This document shows positions 37,075-46,251 of a stretch of 46,541 nucleotides of DNA, one piece after another (positions within the stretch are counted from its first letter, which is position 1; each line of letters begins with the position of its first letter). This DNA comes from Vicinamibacterales bacterium. GTDB lineage: Bacteria; Acidobacteriota; Vicinamibacteria; Vicinamibacterales; Fen-181. The stretch is taken from assembly GCA_036504215.1 (NCBI GenBank), contig DASXVO010000036.1, positions 1 to 46,541 of the forward strand, written 5' to 3'. A program made the position numbers and the translations under genes. A model generated the notes under the pieces. The model was not told the DNA's origin. It did no database searches and worked only from the letters and a program-made list of their open reading frames with translations.

Positions 37075-37380
37075 TCAGGCTCGTCGTCCTCGTGTCCGGG
37101 GCGGTTCCCGTCGCGCTCGAATCGTCTCGATGACGTGGCGGTTCCTGCACCCCGACGCCTCAAGCCTGCTGCCTTGACGCCACATCCACTCGAGGAGCCG
37201 CTCGCCCTCCGTGTCGACGAACGAGACGTCCGAGAGAGAGACGGTCACGTTTGCCGCGGGGATGGTCTCGAGCATCGACCGCCAATGGCGGTCCACCAAC
37301 CCCACCCACTCGTCGGCCAGCCGGCCGTGAAGAGAGAGCGTGCAGGCATCGCCGTGGTGTTCTGTGACGATCCGCAGCAT
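37075..37380 (-). CDS. STAS-domain-like protein
   Basis: A 101-residue protein with a SpoIIAA-like fold pattern: MLRIVTEHHGDACTLSLHGR, LADEWVGLVDRHW, ANVTVSLSDVSFVDTEGERL then LEWMWRQG, SRLEASGCRN. The residue of LSDVSFVDTEGE where anti-anti-sigma factors carry a phosphorylated Ser is Thr-Glu here, so classic Ser phosphorylation at that site is uncertain. It starts at the ATG after GGAGGGCC. A paralogue is encoded at 44069-44365. No anti-sigma kinase (HATPase_c of RsbW type) is visible next to it. Confidence 0.78.
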   Translation of the reverse strand: MLRIVTEHHGDACTLSLHGRLADEWVGLVDRHWRSMLETIPAANVTVSLSDVSFVDTEGERLLEWMWRQGSRLEASGCRNRHVIETIRARREPPRTRGRRA

Positions 37381-37608
37381 CGCTGGCCCTCCCACTCACG
37401 CGCGCGCTGCCACGGTCAACTCCGTGGCACGTCGACGTGAGGGGCAAGAACGGTTCCAGCTTCGGGCGAGGCAAGGAGGGCGGGTTCTCGGCCGAATGCC
37501 TGTCGCCGCGGCGAAATGGAGGCGCGGACTGATGCTCCCGCGTCACGCGAACCCCCATTCCGGAAGACCGTGGAAACGCTCCCGCCGCCGTGGTAGTTTG
37601 GTGGCGCC

Positions 37609-39747
37609 ATGGATGACCGGGAGGCGAGTAAGCACGACGCGGGGAGGCAAGAGGCGGAAGACTGGCAATACCGGCTGGCTGTGGAGGTCATGGACTTGGT
37701 CGCCCTCCACACGCAGGTCGACCAGTTGCTGCCGGATCTCGCCCGCTGCCTCTTCCAAGCCGTCCGGTTCGATGCGATGGTGGTCGTCCTATCGAGCAGA
37801 GACGGCCGGGCCGCCGACCTTTACACGGTCGAACGGGAGCCCCTGCCTGACACGCCATCGACGCCGCGACTCGAGGTGGTGACGCTTCCTCCCCTGCACG
37901 GGACACGGTTCGCAACGCTCTCGACGACGACCGCCCCGGTCGTTCTGCATTCCCTGGAGGACCAGCCCGCCTTCCCCGAACTGCTCGGGAGCTTGCGCGA
38001 GCGCGGATACCGATCTGCCTGCCTCCTGCCGCTTACGACGGCACTGCGCCCCGTGGGAGTGGTCGGATTCCTCTCGTCGGAGGTCGGCGCCTTCGACGAT
38101 GAGGACATGGGGTTCGCCGGCCGCCTGGCGGCCGTCGTGGCGACCGCCATCGACAACGTGCGCCAACACGAGGAGTCGCTGGCACACCAACGCCAACTGG
38201 AGGCGGAACGCCGCGAGCTAGCCGCGGAACGCGACCACTGGCGGACGCTGCTCGAGATCAACAACGTCCTGGTCAGCAAGCTCGATCTCCAGGCCCTCCT
38301 GGCGGTCATCACCCCCTGTCTCCGGCAGATGGTCGTGCACGATCACACGAGCCTATTCCTGACGCGGGGAACGGATCGGATCGAACTCCTGGCAATCGAT
38401 CCGGGGCTCCCGGCCAGCCTGGTCCAGGCGGTCCCGTCCCTGAGGATGGAGGAGACGGAGTTCCCGCGTGCGGTCGGGCTTCGACGTCCTCTCGACTTGG
38501 ATCTCTCGCCGCACTCAGCCGTATCCGACGGGTTGGGGGAAATCGCACGGGTGGGTCAGAACCAGCGCATGTGCCTCGTGCCCCTGATTACGCCGCGCCA
38601 GGTTTTGGGCGCGCTGACGCTCGGACGACTGCTCCCGGAGCCATTCACGGACGACGAGATGGATCGTGCATGGCAATTGGGGGCGCAGGTCGCCATCGCC
38701 CTCGAGAACGCGCTGGCGTTCCAAGAGATTGCCGCCCTCAGGGATCGCCTCGCACAAGAGAACCTCTACCTCGAAGGCGAGATCCGCGGCAAGCAGCACT
38801 TCGAGGAGATCATCGGCGACAGCAAGGGACTCCAGCGCGTCCTCGCCCAGGTGCGCAGCGTGGCGCCCACGGACACGGCGGTCCTGCTGCTCGGCGAAAC
38901 CGGGACGGGTAAGGAACTGATCGCCCGGGCGATCCACTCGATGAGCGAGCGACGTTCCCGAACGCTCGTCACGGTCAATTGCGCGACGTCGCCGGCGGGT
39001 CTGCTCGAGAGCGAGTGGTTTGGCCACGAGAAGGGCGCATTCACGGGGGCACTCGCGCAGAAGACTGGCCGCTTCGAACTCGCTCACCAGGGCACCCTGT
39101 TCCTCGACGAGATCGGCGACGTCCCGCTGGACCTGCAGTCGAAACTTTTGCGGGCGCTGCAGCAGCACGAGATCGAGCGCCTGGGCAGCACGCGCGTCAC
39201 TCATGTGGACTTCAGGCTCGTGGCGGCCACCAACCGCGACCTCCAGGAGATGGTCGCCAAGCGGGAATACCGGGCGGATCTCTACTACCGGCTGAATGTG
39301 TTTCCGATTCGCATTCCCCCGCTGCGCGAGCGGCGCGAAGACATCCCGCCGCTCGTGCGGTACTTCGTCCAACTCTACGCAAAGCGTCTGAAGCGCCCGA
39401 TCGACTCGGTTGCACGCGAGAGCATGGACGCGCTGTGCCGCTGGCACTGGCCCGGCAACGTGCGTGAGCTGCAGAATGTGACCGAGCGCGCAGTGATTCT
39501 CTGCCAGGGGACAACGCTCCGCATCCCTCTCGCCGAATTCGAGATCCCATCTGCGCTGCCGACCGAGGATGTCCTCACCCTGGAGGACGCCGAACGCCAG
39601 CACATCCTGCGGGCACTGCACGACTGCAACTGGGTGATCGGCGGGCCCGAGGGCGCGGCAAAGCGCCTCGATCTCAAGCGCACCACCCTCGTCTCGACGA
39701 TGCGCCGCCTCGGTATCGTCCGGCCCGGGAGATGGCGGGCGAGCTGA
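37609..39747 (+). CDS. GAF-GAF sigma-54-dependent transcriptional activator
   Basis: A 712-residue enhancer-binding protein of the FhlA/NorR layout. There are two GAF-type sensory domains (about 25-180 and 215-375) joined by a coiled helix rich in Arg and Glu ([20 protein letters not shown]). The AAA+ domain has Walker A GETGTGKE (about 428-435), the sigma-54 contact loop GAFTGA (about 476-481), Walker B LFLDEIGD and the R-finger region [21 protein letters not shown] Fis-type HTH lies at the C-terminus ([20 protein letters not shown]). Each GAF could bind a small molecule or metal. It is transcribed away from the STAS gene, with about 230 bases of shared upstream region. Its targets should have -24/-12 promoters; none was identified by eye. 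Confidence 0.94.
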   Translation: MDDREASKHDAGRQEAEDWQYRLAVEVMDLVALHTQVDQLLPDLARCLFQAVRFDAMVVVLSSRDGRAADLYTVEREPLPDTPSTPRLEVVTLPPLHGTRFATLSTTTAPVVLHSLEDQPAFPELLGSLRERGYRSACLLPLTTALRPVGVVGFLSSEVGAFDDEDMGFAGRLAAVVATAIDNVRQHEESLAHQRQLEAERRELAAERDHWRTLLEINNVLVSKLDLQALLAVITPCLRQMVVHDHTSLFLTRGTDRIELLAIDPGLPASLVQAVPSLRMEETEFPRAVGLRRPLDLDLSPHSAVSDGLGEIARVGQNQRMCLVPLITPRQVLGALTLGRLLPEPFTDDEMDRAWQLGAQVAIALENALAFQEIAALRDRLAQENLYLEGEIRGKQHFEEIIGDSKGLQRVLAQVRSVAPTDTAVLLLGETGTGKELIARAIHSMSERRSRTLVTVNCATSPAGLLESEWFGHEKGAFTGALAQKTGRFELAHQGTLFLDEIGDVPLDLQSKLLRALQQHEIERLGSTRVTHVDFRLVAATNRDLQEMVAKREYRADLYYRLNVFPIRIPPLRERREDIPPLVRYFVQLYAKRLKRPIDSVARESMDALCRWHWPGNVRELQNVTERAVILCQGTTLRIPLAEFEIPSALPTEDVLTLEDAERQHILRALHDCNWVIGGPEGAAKRLDLKRTTLVSTMRRLGIVRPGRWRAS

Positions 39748-39982
39748 CCTCGTCTCGCCACTGTCTGCATTTCGTCATCCCGCGCCTTGCCGTCGACGGC
39801 CACCGACCAGAGGTCGCCCGGCCCCCACAAGTTGGACCCTGCATAGCTGCCTGATAGAAAACGGGTTGCCTGGACAACCGTCCTCCGGATGTCGCCGGCA
39901 CGATCGGTGCCTTTGCGTTCGACGGCAGACCGAGGCGGCCTGCGGGTCGCTCCGGTCTCGGCTAGGAAGCCAGGGTTGCAGC

Positions 39983-40267
39983 ATGCATCCCATGACAGCG
40001 TCGTCGCTTCACCACGTGCATACGAGCGCGATCGGCCGTCCTGGAACAGACGACCCCAGTGAATCCGACGCCGACGTCCCAACCGACAACGAAGTTCGTG
40101 CTGACTCACACGGCCGGAACGGGATCTCGAGAAGCGTGGCCGGTCGGCTGATGGCGGTCTTCGCGCTCGTCGTCTACCTGGCGAGCGTTGCCGTCCTGAT
40201 CGGCGAGTTCGCGCTCTGCGGGCGGGCATGGTTGACCTCGTTGTGCCAACTGCTTGGATACCGGTGA
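39983..40267 (+). CDS. Small single-pass membrane protein, unknown
   Basis: A 94-residue frame with a polar N-terminal 50 residues and one strong membrane helix near the C-terminus (LMAVFALVVYLASVAVLIGE). Two possible ATGs lie close together. The ribosome site is weak (AGGG). It could be a small stress-related membrane protein; no family recognised. Confidence 0.4.
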   Translation: MHPMTASSLHHVHTSAIGRPGTDDPSESDADVPTDNEVRADSHGRNGISRSVAGRLMAVFALVVYLASVAVLIGEFALCGRAWLTSLCQLLGYR

Positions 40268-40346
40268 AGGAGCCAAGGGAGGATTGCGAAGCGCCACCGG
40301 CCGTTGCCAGGCCCGTCGCGGCCGACTCTGGTGAAGGAGACGAACG

Positions 40347-40559
40347 ATGCCAACGGGTTGCTCTGCTACGGAAGTGCTCATGCGTCGGGTCCGCGGGGAA
40401 TTCTGGGAGATGCCCGGACTGAAACTCACCATGCCGCAGGCGCAGCGCCTGTGGGCGCTGGACGCCGCGACCTGCGAAGCGCTGTTGCTCGCCCTGGTCG
40501 AGAACGGCTTCCTCGCACCCACCCATGACGGGTCGTACGCGCGTTCGGGGTCCTATTGA
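40347..40559 (+). CDS. Small winged-helix-like protein, unknown
   Basis: A 70-residue protein with a very good GAAGGAG ribosome site. The pattern RVRGEFWEMPGLKLTMPQAQ then RLWALDAATCEALLLALVEN and GFLAPTHDGSYARS fits two helices of an HTH followed by a short wing. Comparable tiny proteins occur near stress genes in acidobacterial genomes as far as I recall. It lies 145 bases before the universal stress protein gene. DNA binding is inferred from shape only. Confidence 0.6.
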   Translation: MPTGCSATEVLMRRVRGEFWEMPGLKLTMPQAQRLWALDAATCEALLLALVENGFLAPTHDGSYARSGSY

Positions 40560-40704
40560 TCGGCGACGTCTAGGGGGCCGGCCTCAGACCGCCAAGCATG
40601 CAGAACCAGAACCGCTATTGGCCGGACTCGCGCCGCGTCAAGGGCTCGCAGACTCGAGGTAGGACATGTTGCAGGCAGCACTCGATACATCGACGGGCAT
40701 TCAT

Positions 40705-41643
40705 ATGAAATCGATTCTGCTGGCGACCGACTTCTCGCCGGCTTCCGACGGACCTATCCACCACGCGCTGACGATTGCGAAACACTACGGCGCGGTTCTT
40801 CACCTGGCGCACGCCGTCCCGTCGGTCGGCCTGAGCATCGCGGACCGTGAGGCGAGCGCGAAGGCAACCACGGCCGCCGCGATGGAACTGCTGGCACTGG
40901 AGGAGCGGCTCGCCGCGAGAAGCGCGTTCGATGGCGTCGAGCACGACCTGATCCTATGCAGTGGCCACATCTGGGTCGAGCTGCAAGCCGTGATCGAACG
41001 TGCAGCCGTTGATCTGGTCGTCATCGGCACGCACGCCCGGAGGGGCCTGAGGAAGGTGTTCCTCGGTTCGGTCGCTGAACGGATCTTCCGTCAGGCCGGA
41101 TGCCCCGTTCTCACCGTAGGCCCGTGCTCGCGCTCCGATGTGCCGACCGATGCCGGCGGAACGCCCGGTCCATTGCTCTTCGCAACCGACTTCAGCGAGG
41201 CGTCTCTGGCAGCGATGCCCTACGCGACCTCGTTCGCGAGTCAGTGGAAGACGCACGTGACATTGGCGCACATCCTGTCGCCATCCGCTCTGGTGGTGGA
41301 CCACCAGCGCTGGCCCACCGTGTCAGACGTCGCCGAGCTGGAATTGGACGCGCAGATGAACGCCCGCCTGCGGCTGGAACGCCTGGCGGAGCGGAGGGGC
41401 TGTGACAGCGACGCCGCATTCACAGTCGAATTCGGGGAACCGGCGGAGGGCATCGTGCGGGCTGCCCGCGCACTTCAAGCCCAGGCCATCGTCATGGGCC
41501 TGAAGCGTACGGCTCATACTGAAGCCGCCGCGCACGTCCGCTGGAGCACCGCCTACGACGTGGTGTGCTCCGCCGGTTGCCCGGTGCTGACGATCCGCGA
41601 AGGGCCCGGGCCAGTAGGCGCGTCCGCGCCCGCGCTTCCCTGA
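40705..41643 (+). CDS. Tandem universal stress protein
   Basis: A 312-residue protein made of two USP domains. Domain 1 (1-148) starts MKSILLATDFSPASD and has a full ATP-loop motif, GTHARRGLRKVFLGSVAERI. Domain 2 (about 160-300) starts LLFATDFSEASLAAMPYA, but its loop region GLKRTAHTEAAAHVRWSTAY has lost the glycine pattern, so probably only domain 1 binds nucleotide. I placed the start at the ATG before KSILLA; an ATG 13 codons upstream gives a non-USP extension. UspA-type proteins support survival under general stress. Confidence 0.92.
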   Translation: MKSILLATDFSPASDGPIHHALTIAKHYGAVLHLAHAVPSVGLSIADREASAKATTAAAMELLALEERLAARSAFDGVEHDLILCSGHIWVELQAVIERAAVDLVVIGTHARRGLRKVFLGSVAERIFRQAGCPVLTVGPCSRSDVPTDAGGTPGPLLFATDFSEASLAAMPYATSFASQWKTHVTLAHILSPSALVVDHQRWPTVSDVAELELDAQMNARLRLERLAERRGCDSDAAFTVEFGEPAEGIVRAARALQAQAIVMGLKRTAHTEAAAHVRWSTAYDVVCSAGCPVLTIREGPGPVGASAPALP

Positions 41644-41648
41644 GGTTG

Positions 41649-41801
41649 TCAGTCCGCCAGGAGCAGGTGGACCAGGTAAACGGCGAGTAGGAGGACGGCC
41701 AGAACCATCACGCCGAACACGAGGCTCCGCGTCAGCTTGTGTTCCGTTCGCAGTTGCCGCGCCAAGCTCAGTTCCTCGGTTTCGGCCGGAGCGTGATTCA
41801 C
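41649..41801 (-). CDS. Possible small membrane protein, antisense to the next gene's start
   Basis: A 50-residue frame from GTG: a charged N-terminal half (ETEELSLARQLRTEHKLTRS) and a hydrophobic C-terminal helix (LVFGVMVLAVLLLAVYLVHL). The composition is protein-like with high third-position GC, but there is no clear ribosome site, and it overlaps the 5' end of the phospholipase D-like gene on the other strand. It may be a real small gene placed in the gap, or chance. Confidence 0.35.
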   Translation of the reverse strand: MNHAPAETEELSLARQLRTEHKLTRSLVFGVMVLAVLLLAVYLVHLLLAD

Positions 41802-43841
41802 ATCGACGGGTTCGATGCGCACCTCCTACCCCGGTTCCCGCCGCCGATCTTGTTGGGAAGACGGCGCGGCCACCCGGTGCTCATCCTTCCTCCGGTGAAA
41901 GCGACCGTCGCGGAGCCGTTCAGGGCCATCGACGTTCCGGACCTGCTGGACGACGGCAGATCGATACGCGTCCGGGCGGAGTACGCGGTCGGCATTGGCC
42001 GCCGAACGCCAATCGCCGATCAGGAACTGGGGTTCGTGAGCGACGGTGCCGTGGTCGCCCGTGCATCGGTGCACGAGGGAAGTTGCGAGTTGGCGTCAGG
42101 GCTCGGCGATTCGCTGGGGGTGTTCCGATCTCGTGCGAACGTCAGCGCCGACGCGCTACCACTAATTGAGGCCCGGGTCTCGGTCCTCCGTCCGGGCGGG
42201 CGAGCCCTGCTGCTCTTCGATGCCGAGCTGGATGCCGCCGACCTGCGGCCGGTGCGAGATGTGCCCTGGGCGGAGCCCGTGGCCGTCCGGATTCGCTCCA
42301 CCCGCAGCTGCCGTTCACTCCGGGCCAGACTGCGCGCCGCTGGACTGCCACCGGTCGTGATCGACGCGGCCGCCGTTCTCGACGAGGGGGACACCCACGA
42401 TGTGCCGGCGCTCGTGGATGCCGTGCGGCTCGCCCGCACGGCGGCGCGGATGCGCGCGTACGGATTCCACGTCCCGGCAATCGTGTATCGGGGTCCCCAC
42501 CAACCATCGACAGTCGGCTTCAGCGCGGTCCGGCCGCAGGAATCGTCGAATCTCACTCAGTCGGCCTCGCGCGTGCCGCATGGCCGCCCGTCGCTGACCA
42601 CGCCGCTCGACACGGTGACGGGCAGCGAGGCCATCGCTGGTAATCGCATCGAGGTGGAGCTGGACAACCGGCAGGCCCGCAACTGGCTGCTTCACGCGAT
42701 CGAACACAGCCAGCGCCGCGTGCACTTTCAGGTATACATGGCGCTCGACGATGACGTCGGACGACCCGTCGAAGCGGCGCTGGCGGCAGCGGCCGCGCGG
42801 GGTGTGACGGTCAGGGTTCTCGTCGACTCGCTCCACGGGCTTCACGGTTCGTTCGGCCTGCGCAACCCGATTCTCGAGCGGCTGTCGTCGCGTCCCGGCG
42901 TCGAATTGCGCCTCGGGAAGCCGATCACGCCGGACTCGCCGCTCGAGGACCTGAAACAGCGCGACCACCGCAAGCTCGTCGTGGCGGACGGTCGCGTCGC
43001 GCTGCTCGGTGGCAGGAACCTGTCGCACGAGTATTACACCGGCTTCGAGGAGGTTCCACTGCGGCCGGAGATGACGTGGAGGATGGTGCCTTGGCTGGAC
43101 GCCGGCGCCCGTGTGGAAGGTCCGGCGGTGGCCGTCCTCGAGCGATCGTTCCTCGAAGCGTGGAGGGAGGCGGGTGGCCGCGCCTTCGACACTCCCGCCT
43201 GCCCCCCGGGCGGCACGGCCGCCGCTCGCGTCGTCGTCCATCGCGGCCTGCGGGACGCCCACACGGTTGAAGCCTACATCGCGTTGATCGAGAGCGCGCG
43301 CTCGCACGTGTATGTCGTCAACGGGTTCCCGCTCCTGCTCGAGATCCAGCACGCGCTGCTCGGAGCGCTGAAGCGGGGTGTCCGCGTCCGCACCCTCGTG
43401 GGCAACCTCACCCCGCGCCACGGCAACAGACCGCTCGAAGGGCCGTGGGCGGCGGCGCGCACGGTGGCGACGTCGCTGGTTCACTCGCGAATAGACCCGC
43501 TGGTGGACGCCGGGGGCGAATGTTACGAGTTCGTGGTGCCCAATCAGCCCGGGTGGGATCCGTCGCTCACCGAGGTCCGGCCGCACGTTCACGCAAAGAC
43601 GATGAGTGTCGACGGGCGCGTGTGCGCCGTGGGCAGTGCCAACCTCGACGTGACGGCCGGCTACTGGGAAAGCGAGCTGCTGCTGGTCGTCGAAGACGGG
43701 TCGATCGCCGCCGGAGTGGAGGCGAGGTTCGACGAGCTTCTTGCGACGTCGCGGCGAATCGACCGCGAGGATCCGGAATGGCAGCGGCGAGCCGGGTTCC
43801 GCCGCTGGATGCGGTACTGGCCTGGCGTGCTGTCCGCCTGA
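41793..43841 (+). CDS. Phospholipase D/cardiolipin-synthase-like protein with an extra N-terminal domain
   Basis: A 682-residue protein with two HKD motifs of the PLD superfamily: HRKLVVADGR (His at about 392) followed by GGRNLSHEYYTG, and HAKTMSVDGR (His at about 600) followed by GSANLDVTAGYWESEL. The spacing and GSANLD match cardiolipin synthase-type enzymes, which join two phosphatidyl groups through a phosphohistidine intermediate. Residues 1-270 form an unrecognised domain without membrane helices, with Asp-rich beta-type segments (FDAELDAADLRPVRDVPW). No N-terminal membrane anchor, usual in ClsA, is seen. The GTG start at 41793 has GGAG just before it; a GTG 18 codons upstream is an alternative. 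It is followed by STAS and UbiB-type genes on the same strand. Confidence 0.87.
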   Translation: MIHIDGFDAHLLPRFPPPILLGRRRGHPVLILPPVKATVAEPFRAIDVPDLLDDGRSIRVRAEYAVGIGRRTPIADQELGFVSDGAVVARASVHEGSCELASGLGDSLGVFRSRANVSADALPLIEARVSVLRPGGRALLLFDAELDAADLRPVRDVPWAEPVAVRIRSTRSCRSLRARLRAAGLPPVVIDAAAVLDEGDTHDVPALVDAVRLARTAARMRAYGFHVPAIVYRGPHQPSTVGFSAVRPQESSNLTQSASRVPHGRPSLTTPLDTVTGSEAIAGNRIEVELDNRQARNWLLHAIEHSQRRVHFQVYMALDDDVGRPVEAALAAAAARGVTVRVLVDSLHGLHGSFGLRNPILERLSSRPGVELRLGKPITPDSPLEDLKQRDHRKLVVADGRVALLGGRNLSHEYYTGFEEVPLRPEMTWRMVPWLDAGARVEGPAVAVLERSFLEAWREAGGRAFDTPACPPGGTAAARVVVHRGLRDAHTVEAYIALIESARSHVYVVNGFPLLLEIQHALLGALKRGVRVRTLVGNLTPRHGNRPLEGPWAAARTVATSLVHSRIDPLVDAGGECYEFVVPNQPGWDPSLTEVRPHVHAKTMSVDGRVCAVGSANLDVTAGYWESELLLVVEDGSIAAGVEARFDELLATSRRIDREDPEWQRRAGFRRWMRYWPGVLSA

Positions 43842-44068
43842 CGCGCGACGTCCACCCAGCGTCTCCCCGACTCCATTTCGTCGCGGGCGTGCCGTGGCGC
43901 CGCGCGCGATCGCCCGCAACCACCTGACCCGACAGGAGATAGGCTCCAGACGCACCTTCCGTGGCCCGGTGTCGATCTTGCGGTGTGAGGCCGACAAGTG
44001 GCGTGGCAGCAGCCAAACGGCGAGCGCCGCACTGTCGGTCAACGCATGGCGATGGCAGGGACGAACCG

Positions 44069-44365
44069 ATGCTACGAGTCATTACGCAGCAGCACGGAGG
44101 CGGCTACAACCTCGAGTTGCAGGGGACGCTCCGCGGGGAATGGGTGCCGCTCCTCGAACGACACTGGCGCGCGCTCGCGGGCGACGGTCCGTCCGCGGGC
44201 GTCACGGTCGTCCTATCGGACGTCGACTTCATCGACCCGGACGGTGAGCGGTTGCTCCGCCGGATGGCGGACGCCGGGGTGGAGTTCGTGGTCTCAGGCT
44301 GCATGAACCGGTACGTGGTCGAGAAGCTCCAGCCGAACGCACCGGCTGTGAAAGCGAGGGTGTGA
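44069..44365 (+). CDS. STAS-domain-like protein, paralogue of the one at 37075
   Basis: A 98-residue protein: MLRVITQQHGGGYNLELQGT, LRGEWVPLLERHW, VTVVLSDVDFIDPDGERLL, FVVSGCMNRYVVEKL. It aligns over its whole length with the minus-strand STAS protein near 37.2 kb, including HWR, LSDVxFxDxxGERLL and SGCxNRxV. The phosphorylation-loop position is Asp-Pro-Asp rather than Ser, so it would not be an RsbW-type kinase target. Its stop is one base before the start of the UbiB-type kinase gene, implying joint translation. Confidence 0.8.
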   Translation: MLRVITQQHGGGYNLELQGTLRGEWVPLLERHWRALAGDGPSAGVTVVLSDVDFIDPDGERLLRRMADAGVEFVVSGCMNRYVVEKLQPNAPAVKARV

Positions 44366-44366
44366 C

Positions 44367-46040
44367 GTGTTCCTGGCGCGCCACCGTCCGCATCGACGCA
44401 GCCGCGATCGGCGCACCAGCCGTTTGCGGGAGATCGCCAGCGTCGCGGTTCGTTACGGGCTGGCCGACCAGCTACGGCAGATACCCGTGGAGCGGCTGCA
44501 GCAGTGGCTGCGCGGGTCTGCCGGCGACGACATCGCGCGGCTCGGCCTTCCGGTGCGTCTCCGGCTCGCGCTGGCCGAGCTCGGCACGACCTTCATCAAG
44601 TTCGGGCAGATGCTCAGTACGCGGGCGGACCTGGTGGGCGACGACGTCGCGAAGGAACTGACGCACCTCCAAAGCGACGCGCCACCCGATCCACCCGGGG
44701 TGGCGGAGACGACGATACGGCAGGAGCTCGGCGGTGCGCCTTCCACGGTCTTCGCTTCGTTCGAGCCGACGCCGTTTGCGTCGGCCTCGATCGCGCAGGT
44801 GCACCACGCCCGGCTCCACTCCGGCGAGAATGTGGTCGTCAAGGTCCAGAAGAACGGAATCGACACGCAGATCGAGGCGGATCTGAGCATCCTGGCGGAC
44901 CTCGCACAACTGGCCGAACGGCACGCAAGCCTTGGACTGTATCACCCGGTCGCCGTGGTCGCGCAGTTCACGAGGATGATGAGGGGCGAGCTCGATTTTC
45001 TGAGCGAGCTGGGCAACATCGAGCAGTTCCGGACAAACTTCGCCGGTGACGAGACCGTCCACTTCCCGGTCCCGTATCGCGACTTCAGCACGCGCCGCGT
45101 GCTCACGATGGAGCGCCTCGAGGGCGTGCTCGTGTCGCAGATCAAGCAGTTGCCGGAACGCAATCCTGACGTCGACGAGTTCGTCAGGCGTGGCGCGAAC
45201 GTCTACCTCGAGATGATCTTCCGCGACTCGTTCTACCACGCGGATCCGCATCCCGGGAACCTCATGGTCCTCCCCGACGGAGTCGTCGGCGTGCTCGACT
45301 GCGGCATGGTGCAGCGGCTGGATGGGGACTTGCACGAGGCGGTCGAGGACCTGCTGCTGGCGATCGTGCACGGCGATGCGCGGACGGCGACCGATGCCGT
45401 GTGGGACATGTGCTCGCCGCCGCCCGCGGCGCGGCGCGACCGGCTGCATGCCGACGTCGCCGAGCTTCTCGCCGATTACTCGGGGCAGACGGTCGCCGGC
45501 CTGGACATGAGCGCGCTGCTGAACAGCCTCACCGACGTCATCCACCGAAATCGCCTGTTCCTGCCGCCCGGCGCGTCGCTGCTGATACGGATGCTTGCGG
45601 AACTGGATGGAACAGCGAAGCTGCTGAACCCGTCGTTCAGTCTCGTCACACTGCTCGAGCCGAACGCAGAGGCGGCGGCGCGCCGCCGGCTGGCGCCCAG
45701 GCGTGTCCTGCTCCAACTGCTGCGCGGCGCGCGCCAGTGGGATCGGCTGGCACGCGACATCCCGAGCGATCTCAACGAGATGCTGCAGCGCATGCGCGCA
45801 GGGACGCTCAGCGTCCACCTCGAGCATCGTCGCCTCGATCCTGTCGTGAACCGTCTCGTCCTGGGACTGCTCACTTCCTCCCTCCTCGTCGGTTCGTCGC
45901 TGCTGTGGAGCATGCACGCGGCGCCGCTCGTCGGGGACGTCTCGGTGTTCGGCGCGATCGGGTACGCCCTCGCGTCCATCATGGGCCTCCGGCTCCTGTG
46001 GGCAATCAGGCGGTCGGAGCGGCCGCCGGAACACATGTGA
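44367..46040 (+). CDS. ABC1/UbiB (AarF)-family atypical kinase
   Basis: A 557-residue protein with the family hallmarks. These are the KxGQ motif (K78, FIKFGQMLSTRADL), the Ala-rich loop PFASASIAQVH in place of a normal Gly-rich loop, the VVVKVQ Lys strand, the catalytic-loop HADPHPGN, and the metal-binding LDCGMV. Two C-terminal membrane helices follow (LVLGLLTSSLLVGSSLLWSM; VFGAIGYALASIMGLRLL), as in E. coli UbiB. UbiB-type proteins are ATPases needed for lipid-soluble quinone synthesis or lipid extraction. The GTG start is one base after the STAS stop. With a PLD-type lipid enzyme upstream, a role in membrane-lipid homeostasis is a reasonable inference. Confidence 0.92.
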   Translation: MFLARHRPHRRSRDRRTSRLREIASVAVRYGLADQLRQIPVERLQQWLRGSAGDDIARLGLPVRLRLALAELGTTFIKFGQMLSTRADLVGDDVAKELTHLQSDAPPDPPGVAETTIRQELGGAPSTVFASFEPTPFASASIAQVHHARLHSGENVVVKVQKNGIDTQIEADLSILADLAQLAERHASLGLYHPVAVVAQFTRMMRGELDFLSELGNIEQFRTNFAGDETVHFPVPYRDFSTRRVLTMERLEGVLVSQIKQLPERNPDVDEFVRRGANVYLEMIFRDSFYHADPHPGNLMVLPDGVVGVLDCGMVQRLDGDLHEAVEDLLLAIVHGDARTATDAVWDMCSPPPAARRDRLHADVAELLADYSGQTVAGLDMSALLNSLTDVIHRNRLFLPPGASLLIRMLAELDGTAKLLNPSFSLVTLLEPNAEAAARRRLAPRRVLLQLLRGARQWDRLARDIPSDLNEMLQRMRAGTLSVHLEHRRLDPVVNRLVLGLLTSSLLVGSSLLWSMHAAPLVGDVSVFGAIGYALASIMGLRLLWAIRRSERPPEHM

Positions 46041-46251
46041 AAGCGCCGTATCCGCGATGACCGGACGCCACCCGCCTTCATTTCGTCGCCAGGCCGCCAT
46101 CGTCGACTGAGCGCACCATTCACAACATCCCTGGCAGCAACGAGATCGCGGATCGCGGCCAGGTGGAACCGAAGTTGCTCATGGACACCGTGTCAATCGT
46201 GCCTACGCCGGGCCCCACGGCGTCTCGCGACCGCAGCAGAAGGAGATCACC

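Noticed and set aside
42315-44042. 575-residue minus-strand frame opposite the PLD-type gene
   Set aside because: Antisense shadow of a gene with two clear HKD motifs.
44472-46100. 542-residue minus-strand frame opposite the UbiB-type gene
   Set aside because: Antisense shadow; His/Arg/Glu-rich without domain features.
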